Shown here: one piece after another, positions 55,401 through 62,234 of the stretch
How the letters are laid out: each line of letters opens with the position of its first letter
Position numbering within the stretch: position 1 is the first letter of the stretch
From: a virus
IMG/VR virus record: IMGVR_UViG_3300008952_002707
Span: 1 to 64,000 of that record
Length of the DNA: 64,000 nt
Reading direction: 5' to 3' (one strand)
Made by a program: the position numbers and the translations under genes
Notes under the pieces: generated by a model
The model's database searches: none
The model's input: the letters and a program-made list of their open reading frames with translations, nothing else
Told to the model about the DNA's origin: nothing

Positions 55401-58153
55401 CCTATACTAACTCCGATTTCTTAAAGTATTTTAAAATTGTTGATGACGATCTCTATGAAAAGAGATCTGGTGCCCTCAAGATTATTAGAGATAAGGTAAC
55501 TTTAAGTTGCGATGCCCTAATAAAATTCTTGCCCTATAAGGGGTTTTATCCTGCTGAACGGACAGCAGAACTGGCAACGATCTTCTCTCAGTCTTATGGT
55601 CCGAACATCATCCCGGCAATGACAGATTATGAGGCAAATCAGAATCAAGTTTTCCGGATTGTTACGGAGCCCCTTTTCTCTCCTGGAATTTTGCATAATA
55701 CGGTGAAATCCGGATTGGCAGTATCTAATTTTGTTCTTACATATGGGGGCACCGGCAGCAACCATACGAGCAACGGACCCCCCATGGCTCTTACTATCCC
55801 GACGGCCACCACGGGAGGCGTTTGGACAACGGCGGGGCAGCGCACCGCTGATCACCAATGTACAGTGGGAATCCCGACCCGAGATATGCTGTACGCGCCG
55901 CAACCGAATGCCGAAACCCCAGCAGGGCAGTATTGTATGCAAACTGTTCCGTTTGAAGCATTATATGACCCCGAGAGCTTCTTTAACGTGGATACAATAG
56001 CAAACCTTAGTGGATCAACACCCCGGACGTCCAACCCCGGGGTCAACTCCTTCCCCAACGGAGTAATTTATGATACGGCGGCAACAGGAAGTCTGGCTTA
56101 TTTGAACCCGGGTACAAAGAAACAGGTCGGCGTGGATCTATCAACCTTCCAAGGCTCGCCGACCTATAAATTAGCAATAGATAACTTTTTAAGTGAAGTT
56201 TCTAGCCTTTTCGTGGATCAGTTCGCCCACTTTAAGTCCGACCGCGAAGAGAATTTTAAGTCCGTTAGCTCCGACAATGTTTATATGATGACGTTGGAAC
56301 TTTATCGAACAAAGCTTCCCGGCAATGAGACGACCATGGCTCAGCCCGATCATAAGAATTTCACGATGTATAATAATCCGCTTGGTTTTGGTCAAGTCGC
56401 TCTAAATGATAGTCTTAGTGCATATGGTGGCTCTTCCGCGCATGTTACTCCTCCTTATTACGGTGCACCAGCTACAGTTACATTTAAATATACACCTGGC
56501 TCAGGAGTAACGGTACCCACAATAGATGAAATTTTTGCCAACACTACGGTGACCTATTATAGGCAATCCCTCTATTCCACCTTGAGCATTAACACAGACA
56601 CTTATTACTCTAGGATGCAAGTTAGCAGCTCTTGGAATCTTTTCGAGAGACTGACAGAAGTCCCTCCCGGTACTGTCACCCAGAAGAGCCGGTGGCTTTT
56701 GCAATCCAAAATGGAGACACCGGTGCTTAATTTTGCTCATACCGCCATGGTCCCGGCGCAATCAGCCTCCTCTGCCCCCTTTGGCGACGTCGTTAACGCA
56801 GCGACTCACAACTACGGCGGAGCTTCCCCTGGCATTCGTGGTATGTGGCACCAATATGGGTCCATCCCCACTGGATCCGCCGAAGGGGTGTTCGCGATTA
56901 TTAACCCATATCCCACGCTAGGTAGCGCGGTGGAGGCTCCAACCGGAGGTACCCCTACCGGCTCATTGGCGAACATTTTGGGATTCCAAGCCGGAGTTCC
57001 GCTGCGTATTGGGTCCACAACGAAAGAGGCAAAATTTGAAGAAGCTGTTGTCGCAGTTCCATACCGTGTCAACTCCAACGTCAGAGAATTTATTAAATTC
57101 CCCAGAATCACACCTTCTTTGGTCACACTAAGAGCCGCCATGGATAAGTATGTGTTTCCTCCTAAGTTTGATTTTACTCGATTTGATACGGTTGAAACAA
57201 TAATGATGTACGTTTTTGAGTTCTCAGCAGACCTCACGCAGACGGACATAGCTAATATGTGGCAGAACCTGCCTCCCTCTATAGCAACAGAATTTAAAAC
57301 TCAAAATGCTGTCGTAGAAGAGAAAGAGTTGATCGATTCAATTATAAGTAAAGATAAAGATATTGAGTGGATGGTATTTAAGGTTAAGAAGCGCGCCAGA
57401 TCTGATTTTGAACTCGTACGTCGCTCCCAAGTGACAAATGATCTTACGTCGCTCCAACCTCGAATAACAACTCCCTATTCTTATAACTGGCCCTACGACT
57501 ATTTCTCCCTGGTGGAACTGGCAAAAATTACAGAGGGAGTTGATTATATATCAGCTGATCTTAAGGCAGGAGCGAACATTTCCGAACTTGAATCTCTGGA
57601 CGTAGACCGTACGGTAATATCAGCCGACTTCGGCGCAGCATCGTACGGCGCCGCCTACACGGGCGGAGGTGGCTCCGGTGGACCCCAAGGGGCGGCTTCC
57701 AGCGACGTCGCCCAACAAAGTGCGCCGCGGAACAACTATGGTCCTGGGTCTTCGGGCAAACCACCACCACAGAGCACCTACCCCGGCTCAAGCACAATTC
57801 CTTCGAGCAAAGGCGCAGCACAGAGCGTCTTCAACGTAGCTTCTTCGGGTAAAGGCGCCGCACAGAGCACTTACCCCGGCTCAAGCACAATTCCTTCGAG
57901 CAAAGGCGCCGCACAGAGCACTTACCCCGCTTCGAACCCCTACGCACCAGCTTCTTCAAAACCGAGCATCCCCCAACAGAGCCAGCACGCGGCAGGACCG
58001 GCTACCTATTTGCCGGCTTCTTCAAAAGGGTCATCTGGGGTTTCATCTCAGGGCGCTAGCTATGGTGGGGCTACGAACTATGGCTCCAGCTATGAAGGCG
58101 GCGGCAGTCAGGCTCCGCCTCCAACGCAATATCCACCACCAGGTAGCTTCTAA
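46409..58153 (+). CDS. 3914-residue giant tail protein with four LamG-like domains
   Basis: An exceptionally long virion protein. LamG/concanavalin-like sandwich domains appear at about residues 165-420 (SLEFWLKKSAF, DTWQHYAVTL, ARFYVNG-type strands, LDEFRYW), 1197-1437 (VSVSFWFNISSF, GTWYNVVLTI), 1820-2035 (ETWSFWLNCQDI, DVWVHIAITYDGSS) and 2320-2557 (ITISMWIYPRG, KVWTHVVATF). Residues about 490-612 (LSSYFDSLHLKIESL, NYIYKSKGTEKSFRNLI) resemble P2 gpI / T4 gp7-type baseplate wedge proteins. The C-terminal 170 residues are Gly/Ser/Pro/Gln-rich with a repeat (see 57779-57919). It likely bridges the baseplate to receptor binding, with the LamG domains contacting glycans; the last point is inference. 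Confidence 0.85.
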   Translation: MSIKKYFEVAENIQSLSNKSAHEIASQVESAGYHEQDLIQEERFISRVDFSKPQNFARWGSAEEYYNEALKRIYEGYPYDGSLRERSEWHNESIDIDLYVFENRYPRTTGYVILSADGWGTGNLVDGYGVPATPEYIYVKGGPNPHQVKEAPYTIQFTGSNYYEPSKNRGSNLSLNLASNGASLEFWLKKSAFLEESPREVIFDLWNGENSSSADYARFRLELTGNLTDGSTPFLLTAMSGTTGFYRQNISSTSITSTSVGNDTWQHYAVTLKSASAGVTTRFYVNGALDKESTLGSTGINDVDSTALRAYVGALVTAVSGTTTPSSTKAADGKLSASLDEFRYWKTQRSSEEIGRFWFTQVGGGVNTDPVPFTTTEESSNVNLGVYFKFNEGITGRAATDSVVLDYSGRWSNGAWTGYTSNSRNTGSAIISSSAAVREFEDPIIYSFHPRVELLSTQLQLSGSTYDVNNNASLFKTIPSWISEEDEEGSGDVKKLTQILSSYFDSLHLKIESLNKLKDIRYLSGSAEKPLPFAEKLLSNYGLVAPDLFLDADILEKLLDRSEDKVYEKSLHDIKNIIYQNIYNNLNYIYKSKGTEKSFRNLIRCFGIDDELVKINMYANDVTYELQNNRRNVVVADKFVNFNNSDNTKATVYNYADPTNSNSVSYIDANSSLTGGFATTLETEVLFPLKISEDSPSYVNTNIISSSLFGVHGTTLSATKTTWPGDDTVNFQVYAVRDELYSDNVKFVLTSSTGGYIPKLSSSLYQQVYNNTRWNLAVRIKPETYPMKGLINSASSNYVVELHGIQAEAGVILEEFTVSASITAPRPSFVTGSKRVFVGAHRSNFTGSTVLDMTDVKVNACRYWLDYVDDEALRGHILDTENYGALQPHLYAFEFDTSASYGDVTKYDTLVFNWEFLTNTGSSAGGTFMVDDLSSGSADFTRFGSLGGILNKQYTASGSFFLPSSTKSIDKDFVISSKLNLPENVRAEDMVKVLNAQEQDVFTTESRPVNYYFAFEKSMYQVISEEILNSFANLKDFHNLIGDVVEQYRPEYKQLAFMRQKFFENVANQELDFEKFYEYYKWFDSSLSLMLGQLVPASADFSNNVRTMVENHVLERPKYRNKFPILQRKGGNDITGAVEGGGDGTAMGSPDDFPQGSLLFANTSLTKRQIGSSRTPQINSWKHFHAPIRETSLGPTKSLLFDESDDTNVTAGTAAQWQTDLADAYTNGVSVSFWFNISSFASGTEQVFNLGMIKTSYPYYQGIQMFLYDVATKPSVYVQVHTAGWSVSNSTNVRSSGLNLGTWYNVVLTIPAAAINGTGGDTPNMYINGGVDMPYSHADSVVNWTTMDLGARGVTIGAKPAGSGLSNNSFDGYMCDVAVWNKELTSAEVTEIYASGERTNLSLASCVGNLLSWWKLGSGTGDTYNGAMSNEVVGGPSGTPNAFASSAAIASVSPPAVSPYDPAAQHILDMAWRNKNIYWQRYRSGSAEPKPTVASNTVRKDLLTAIKKSYDRSVNTPVKFGAEGYVTFGGVARPPNNKPNYTFAHCSPYGPMVSGSNVPINIMVGFNEGVEELIDSPDEYYPTFKQRLGFGMNPTINIDEVDSTTAFDGNLYAPFSMYSSSVETGYNATVVTTYKSGTMLTNLHNDFVDSHDTPAQGPFTEKFVGGRFFRHTEPNAGSDTRTTRAEGFRLELGTIAPGKAGALGVVPPNYPFSDTLESELTNDAGTVLGWLKDVPIAQRFRDETAKRPLNIKNILMTTASVGTRLSGTITHNPIGNYQKNYQVISTGGRMINDPFFQDQSFDFALTPQLPISRLTSTRVVNTKAISIDGGDYYTFSAPSAMNTNTAETWSFWLNCQDITNGGNLLVAGAAGAGSYISILTAAAGSKLKFVADFSTDDGDWRTDSAVTTGDVWVHIAITYDGSSTSNDPVIYVNGERVAITELTTPVGTRVAWSGSPTLGYNKSSGFEGYVSDAAFYNNILLPVQVSAIYGNGTLDLINSGPSPENLIMWWRCGDGATDTAATIVDQKGNANLTAGGSPTLVDITPADCFRATAPLGPLNSVARNAFALPDRAGSNSNQTIIVNHFSAPGEYKTLSRGYLDPAHEELSAYNASPYRNRGVIDYGLSGSASADPSIAGSIRVVDQLGKNRGLNQLSTLHSDPYGIDSAYGVVTKPSAGTPGTTRIDGGGGYSITPSWTKTNRNRRRRMENTALQTAMAEGNVTGSVYDNLYVQHAIPQSEAQYAWVTASMAYGTSIFGLDTPTCTSASTMSQLLTASIGYVGGDFVGLRGKIIDNVNLTTHTLGFESPAITPFNYVSSATPNVGGSGSYVALGQSGDFEDWNDLIGGGHPSTINPITISMWIYPRGDNPDGSGRLFQFGDGSQRRLSWDNTSTSQISWRFLYGGGSTFVIRTPPGSVPLKVWTHVVATFGGGTAGDLKVYLNGLLSSGDSYYAKAVDAPTAGSPPILFNRITGIIAGGASYQAYDRGFYGNFANTAIWNRELNAEEVEALYNNGGRIELTNVASMRKNLLAWYRFNSDYGDSTATADTSTTATMRNQAVWDVYGSNPKIPVAATLATSYGTTVLTSSVILTDNKLTSGSSGDMGLSSSAYSNAYINSNVWWEAPTFVNEHDYLNALILNRGGPYGNPTWKQIRGMDRPVVRKMRENNLIGVAIDPVPFTNSVGTAQHPTRPNTFVDYYESPVENSKNPIYFYFEDNTTNSDSANNLIVTTPYGNELEHFSHAGLNTRLGLKVDLTQLDAYRSVKNFTMDSALSVLIKYSERIYPSTKNAYRKNIRGRTEYNIDNIWNNNREYRSIPLGSLSGAFVYSGSLGGAYSNIGVPTASIWPLDAHLDFATTGSALGTDGAGQLLNLYSRYSCSVVSDGTKRTNINAAPTYAYRTQYGWAASATGSGGQDPLYMGDAPWTAAETFGKPPYETYQSYADRIRSIGKDYSILPEFRISPLMSTYVDTHESNFLADLNNIFELTGAAVSSSVEDKFYTTYTNSDFLKYFKIVDDDLYEKRSGALKIIRDKVTLSCDALIKFLPYKGFYPAERTAELATIFSQSYGPNIIPAMTDYEANQNQVFRIVTEPLFSPGILHNTVKSGLAVSNFVLTYGGTGSNHTSNGPPMALTIPTATTGGVWTTAGQRTADHQCTVGIPTRDMLYAPQPNAETPAGQYCMQTVPFEALYDPESFFNVDTIANLSGSTPRTSNPGVNSFPNGVIYDTAATGSLAYLNPGTKKQVGVDLSTFQGSPTYKLAIDNFLSEVSSLFVDQFAHFKSDREENFKSVSSDNVYMMTLELYRTKLPGNETTMAQPDHKNFTMYNNPLGFGQVALNDSLSAYGGSSAHVTPPYYGAPATVTFKYTPGSGVTVPTIDEIFANTTVTYYRQSLYSTLSINTDTYYSRMQVSSSWNLFERLTEVPPGTVTQKSRWLLQSKMETPVLNFAHTAMVPAQSASSAPFGDVVNAATHNYGGASPGIRGMWHQYGSIPTGSAEGVFAIINPYPTLGSAVEAPTGGTPTGSLANILGFQAGVPLRIGSTTKEAKFEEAVVAVPYRVNSNVREFIKFPRITPSLVTLRAAMDKYVFPPKFDFTRFDTVETIMMYVFEFSADLTQTDIANMWQNLPPSIATEFKTQNAVVEEKELIDSIISKDKDIEWMVFKVKKRARSDFELVRRSQVTNDLTSLQPRITTPYSYNWPYDYFSLVELAKITEGVDYISADLKAGANISELESLDVDRTVISADFGAASYGAAYTGGGGSGGPQGAASSDVAQQSAPRNNYGPGSSGKPPPQSTYPGSSTIPSSKGAAQSVFNVASSGKGAAQSTYPGSSTIPSSKGAAQSTYPASNPYAPASSKPSIPQQSQHAAGPATYLPASSKGSSGVSSQGASYGGATNYGSSYEGGGSQAPPPTQYPPPGSF
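57779..57919 (+). repeat. 93-bp-period direct repeat coding for YPGSSTIPSSKGAAQS
   Basis: Two nearly identical 48-base units at 57779-57826 and 57872-57919 encode the same 16 residues, separated by a diverged variant (FNVASSGKGAAQS) and followed by a partial third copy (YPASNPYAP...). The repeat lies in the low-complexity tail of the giant protein. The near-identity of the DNA suggests recent slippage or recombination within this flexible region. Confidence 0.85.
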
Positions 58154-59061
58154 TGGAATTTTTTAATAAAAAAGAAGAAGTGTTAGACTTTAAACTAACT
58201 GAGTATGGCAAAAATTTGCTAGCGCAGGGAAAGCTTAATCCTGCTTACTATGCTTTTTTTGATGATGACGTCATGTATGATGTCAGTGGTTCCGGATTTA
58301 CGGAGAACCAAAATGACATTCGCGGACGGATACAAAGCGATACCCCCAAATTAAAAATAATGACTACGCGCACATCCGCCGAGACTCGGGTGACTGAATT
58401 CTTAAACAACCTTCAGACTGCAATTGGTAATTCTAACTCAGACCCTGCAGAAAATGTAGCTGTTTTCAAAGCTCAGCAGCCTTATGCCGAAAAGGGTAAG
58501 ATGGCAGCGTATCCCCTCGGGCGTTCTTCCTTAGACTCGAATTATAATCCTGCATGGCAAGTGGAAGTCCTGTCAACACCTGAGATTAGTTCGTCTCAAA
58601 GATATCTCAACGACGATGACTATATCGACAATATACCTCAACTTGATATAAACATAGACTATGAAATACTTTTTAAGCAGGGGGCATATACCTCAGATGC
58701 GATTAGTAACTACTTTGAAAATAGTAATATTTTTTTGGCACTGAGAGAAAACTACCTTGTGCTAGAAATCTTAGAAGAAAATACTGATTTTGAAAAAGAA
58801 AATTTTGAAATTGAAGTCTCTCTTTCGCAATCCACAACAGGGTATACCCCTAAAGCATATATGCAAGAAAATCCCACCGTGTTTGTGCCGCCCTCGCAAA
58901 ATAACGTGGAATACTATATAAACGTTCTGGTTGACGACGAAATTCCACAAAATGTATTACAGGAACTAAATATACCAGAGAAGGCTGTGTTTACAAATGC
59001 GTCAAGACTAAACCTCAACCGCGATTTGTACATGACCGAAGATTCGGAGCCATGTGACTGA
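58153..59061 (+). CDS. virion structural protein
   Basis: A 302-residue acidic protein, overlapping the giant gene by one base triplet (TAATG). The N terminus (FFNKKEEVLDFKLTEYGKNL, then YYAFFDDDVMYDVSG) is a conserved-looking pattern I associate with structural proteins following the giant tail gene in T4-like phages. There is no enzyme motif or membrane span. Possibly a wedge or fibre-linking subunit. Confidence 0.65.
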   Translation: MEFFNKKEEVLDFKLTEYGKNLLAQGKLNPAYYAFFDDDVMYDVSGSGFTENQNDIRGRIQSDTPKLKIMTTRTSAETRVTEFLNNLQTAIGNSNSDPAENVAVFKAQQPYAEKGKMAAYPLGRSSLDSNYNPAWQVEVLSTPEISSSQRYLNDDDYIDNIPQLDINIDYEILFKQGAYTSDAISNYFENSNIFLALRENYLVLEILEENTDFEKENFEIEVSLSQSTTGYTPKAYMQENPTVFVPPSQNNVEYYINVLVDDEIPQNVLQELNIPEKAVFTNASRLNLNRDLYMTEDSEPCD

Positions 59062-62000
59062 TGACAGTTTCTAGTGGTCCTTTCCATGGACCAATACCCT
59101 TTCTAAATATCCAAGATGTCACTGTTGATGGCATGGACTCCCGCGTCGTGACGGTATTGCTGTCCAGCGAATTAGTATCTTTTACTAGTCAAATTGTGAA
59201 ATTTGGGAATTTCGTATGGTTCACCGATGATCCCATTAAAGCTGCCGAGATGTGCCATGATCACCAAAAATTGAAACAGTTGATACGAACATCGGGACCT
59301 AAGAATAAATTTATGTTTAATTCTCCTCAGTCGGAGTTCATTCGGGGCGACACTGTCGATCTTCAATTAGGACAGTATGTTAACTCTCGCGATATCGTAC
59401 GCACCTTCGGGGGTAAAGATGGCGGCTTGTCCCTTGCTTTAGCGAACTCTCCATCTTTGTACATCGTTGCCACGGCCTTTCGCCAACATAATAACTTGAT
59501 AACGATCGGTAACGTAGTGCGGGAGACAATTTTAGAACAGAACAAGACCCCGTTAACTGCCGAACTATACAGTCTCCTAGAAACAGTTCCCAGTTATGGA
59601 CTTTCGGGATCTGTTTGGCCTGGTGCCGTCCACGAAAATGAGGCTTCTATTCTAGGTGGAGAACATATTCATCCGCATGTTAATTCGTCGGATTGGACCA
59701 CCCATCAAAATGATAGTGATGTTGGGGATAACAAACACAGGTCTTCTGGGCGCTATGTGCCCCATTCTCACCCAGCTGCAACGGGGATTGGACCTTCCTC
59801 ACCGGTGGGAGATACGACTTCCGTGGTGCTAATGGCTGGGAACAAGCATGTGCAACGCGCGCACCCGAAGCTTAGTTCGCAAACCATTCTCAACACTAAG
59901 GTCATTGACAATAGGGTGCTCACGCTCGGATCAAATGTATCACCAACTTTTTATATTGAGGAAACAGATAACCCCTATCTCTCCCCGGTTCAGTTGTCTA
60001 GAAATAGCCAATCTATCATCAATGGAATGTTTTCGTTTAACATATCTAAATTTATAGAGGATAATACTAAACTAAAGGGAGTGATAAAAAATACAGAAAG
60101 CCTTTTAACAACAGTGAGACTGGAAGATATTGTTATATACCAGAAGCCTTCGGGTCCTGCACCCAAGGGAAACCAGCTTACGCCAGTAGGGAAAGTTAGC
60201 TGCGGCATAGGACAGGCGAGCAGATTTAAAAAGGTTGCTAGTTGGGGCGATGGATTGGAAGTATTGAATACAGATAACAATGGAAACAGGATTCTAGACA
60301 TAACTTTTATGGATCCCACCTCGGCCGGGATGTCGTCTGGACATGTCGAATACAGGGTAGAGATTTTGTTATCGGATAGATCTAAAGAAGTAATCGAAAG
60401 GCTTGTTTCTATAATGCAAGCAAATATTAAAGAATGTGAGGACCTTTTAGTAACCCTCCTCTTTCGCCCACCTGGATCTCAAAATACCGGACCCGGACCC
60501 TATGGATCTTTAATAGAAAAGTATCTTACCACACTCGAATTTTTATTTGGTAGCGATGTCTTTAGCCCCTGGACTCGAACTTATTGGAGTGAAAATTTGC
60601 TCGCCATGGCTTATTCATATAATGATGACGGACAAGCCCACAGGGAATATCGAAGCCGTCATTCTAAAATTATAGAAATGGTAAATACCTTTATTACCAA
60701 ATTAAACAATCTTATTAAAAGTGCGCCCATGTCAACCGTACAAGCTACTAATTTTCATTCGAAGATCTATAATTCTAAAAAAGATAATACTTTGCGTCTG
60801 GTAAAGATCTTTGATGACAAATTACAAATTCAAGGATCGAACAATGTGGGTCTTGGATACATAGATAATAATGTAGCCTCTGAGACAGTTACTCCTAACA
60901 TGCCTTTTGAAACATTTAGTGGTCGCACAATAGACGAAATTCAAAAATTTAATATAAGCAATCCGGAAGCAATGAACATTAATACTTACGGGTACCTGTC
61001 CCCGTCATATGTGGGACTAGGCAACAATAGTGTTTCGACTACAAGCATGCAAGTAGACACAAGTCAAATGCTTCCGCTGATAAACTCCAGCCAATCCCCC
61101 AACCCGGGCTTCGACCCCGAACCCACCAAGCCCAATCCTATCAGTAAGCTAGAAATTCTTGCGTCTTCCGGAGTGAGCATAACTGCCCTCAAGGTAGGAC
61201 TGAGAAAACTAGTTAATGTGCCAGAGGTCGTAGAAGGAAACGAGGTTTCTTCCCATAATATATTCGGAGGGGACTCCACGTTCTTGCACGCCTCGACAGG
61301 TGTTAGTTCATTTTCTGGAAGTACCGAGCCCGAGACACTGGTTAGTAGTCAACAACAACACATAAACGCGTCCGCACCTCTAGTCCAAAATTTAGTAGAT
61401 GAGACCGTCACTGGGTTCCAGCCTCAGACCCAACTTAATAATGCATCGATGCTTCAGGGCTCACTAATGCTTAATAGTGTTACTCAGAACCCGGGAATCA
61501 TCGCTGCTTCATCCCCGGTATCAGCTTTTGCTAGTTTTGGTCTCACGGCACAAGTACAATATTTAGCTCCTTACAACGAGTCGACAGGAGTGAATCAACA
61601 GAATTGGACAATCCTTGATCAAAACGCCTTTAATCAAGCCCAACAGTCAAATTCTTCAATGATCTGCCGTCTTACTCCGGTAGCAAACACTGTTGCCATG
61701 AATCAAAATATACAGATGGATCCGATGGCTTCCTTGTTTGTTCTGGGGAACGATAGGGCTATAGAAAGAGACGTTAGTACCATAAAGGATATTATTGATG
61801 ATTTGGCGGCATCCGACATGACACAGCAGAAGATCGACCAAATCGAAGCGTTGGGGAGAGACACAATCTATGCAAAAGTGATCCCAGAGGTTGCTTATAG
61901 GTGGCACTCGGTCGTTCCAGGACAAGGTCTCGCCGGAGGACAAGCGACCGCTCAAGGTCTTCTGGCTCAACCCGGTCAATCCAGCGGGGCTACTTATGGG

Positions 62001-62231
62001 TCACAGCAGAACTATGGGACCCCAGTACCGGGCACCACCACGCCACCACAGGGCATATCTAACTACGGACCCCCAGCTGCCGGCTCAACTCCCGGAAGCA
62101 ACGTTGCTCAGAACATCCAGGTATCGTCCGGACCCCCCACTCAGGTACCAAACGCTCCACAGCAACAATTCCAGTCTAATAGCCAAATGCTTAGGGTTGA
62201 TCGACTCCTCACTCAGGGACACATGTTTTAA
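59061..62231 (+). CDS. large virion structural protein with low-complexity tail
   Basis: A 1056-residue protein overlapping the previous stop (TGATG). Residues about 195-250 are His-rich (EHIHPHVNSS, GRYVPHSHPAA) and could bind metal. The middle (about 400-640) is a mixed helical region. The C-terminal ~90 residues are Gly/Pro/Gln/Ser-rich (NYGTPVPGTTTPPQG, NYGPPAAGSTPGS) and resemble in composition the tail of the 3914-residue protein. No enzyme motif is seen. Probably a baseplate or neck component. Confidence 0.65.
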   Translation: MTVSSGPFHGPIPFLNIQDVTVDGMDSRVVTVLLSSELVSFTSQIVKFGNFVWFTDDPIKAAEMCHDHQKLKQLIRTSGPKNKFMFNSPQSEFIRGDTVDLQLGQYVNSRDIVRTFGGKDGGLSLALANSPSLYIVATAFRQHNNLITIGNVVRETILEQNKTPLTAELYSLLETVPSYGLSGSVWPGAVHENEASILGGEHIHPHVNSSDWTTHQNDSDVGDNKHRSSGRYVPHSHPAATGIGPSSPVGDTTSVVLMAGNKHVQRAHPKLSSQTILNTKVIDNRVLTLGSNVSPTFYIEETDNPYLSPVQLSRNSQSIINGMFSFNISKFIEDNTKLKGVIKNTESLLTTVRLEDIVIYQKPSGPAPKGNQLTPVGKVSCGIGQASRFKKVASWGDGLEVLNTDNNGNRILDITFMDPTSAGMSSGHVEYRVEILLSDRSKEVIERLVSIMQANIKECEDLLVTLLFRPPGSQNTGPGPYGSLIEKYLTTLEFLFGSDVFSPWTRTYWSENLLAMAYSYNDDGQAHREYRSRHSKIIEMVNTFITKLNNLIKSAPMSTVQATNFHSKIYNSKKDNTLRLVKIFDDKLQIQGSNNVGLGYIDNNVASETVTPNMPFETFSGRTIDEIQKFNISNPEAMNINTYGYLSPSYVGLGNNSVSTTSMQVDTSQMLPLINSSQSPNPGFDPEPTKPNPISKLEILASSGVSITALKVGLRKLVNVPEVVEGNEVSSHNIFGGDSTFLHASTGVSSFSGSTEPETLVSSQQQHINASAPLVQNLVDETVTGFQPQTQLNNASMLQGSLMLNSVTQNPGIIAASSPVSAFASFGLTAQVQYLAPYNESTGVNQQNWTILDQNAFNQAQQSNSSMICRLTPVANTVAMNQNIQMDPMASLFVLGNDRAIERDVSTIKDIIDDLAASDMTQQKIDQIEALGRDTIYAKVIPEVAYRWHSVVPGQGLAGGQATAQGLLAQPGQSSGATYGSQQNYGTPVPGTTTPPQGISNYGPPAAGSTPGSNVAQNIQVSSGPPTQVPNAPQQQFQSNSQMLRVDRLLTQGHMF

Positions 62232-62234
62232 GAT

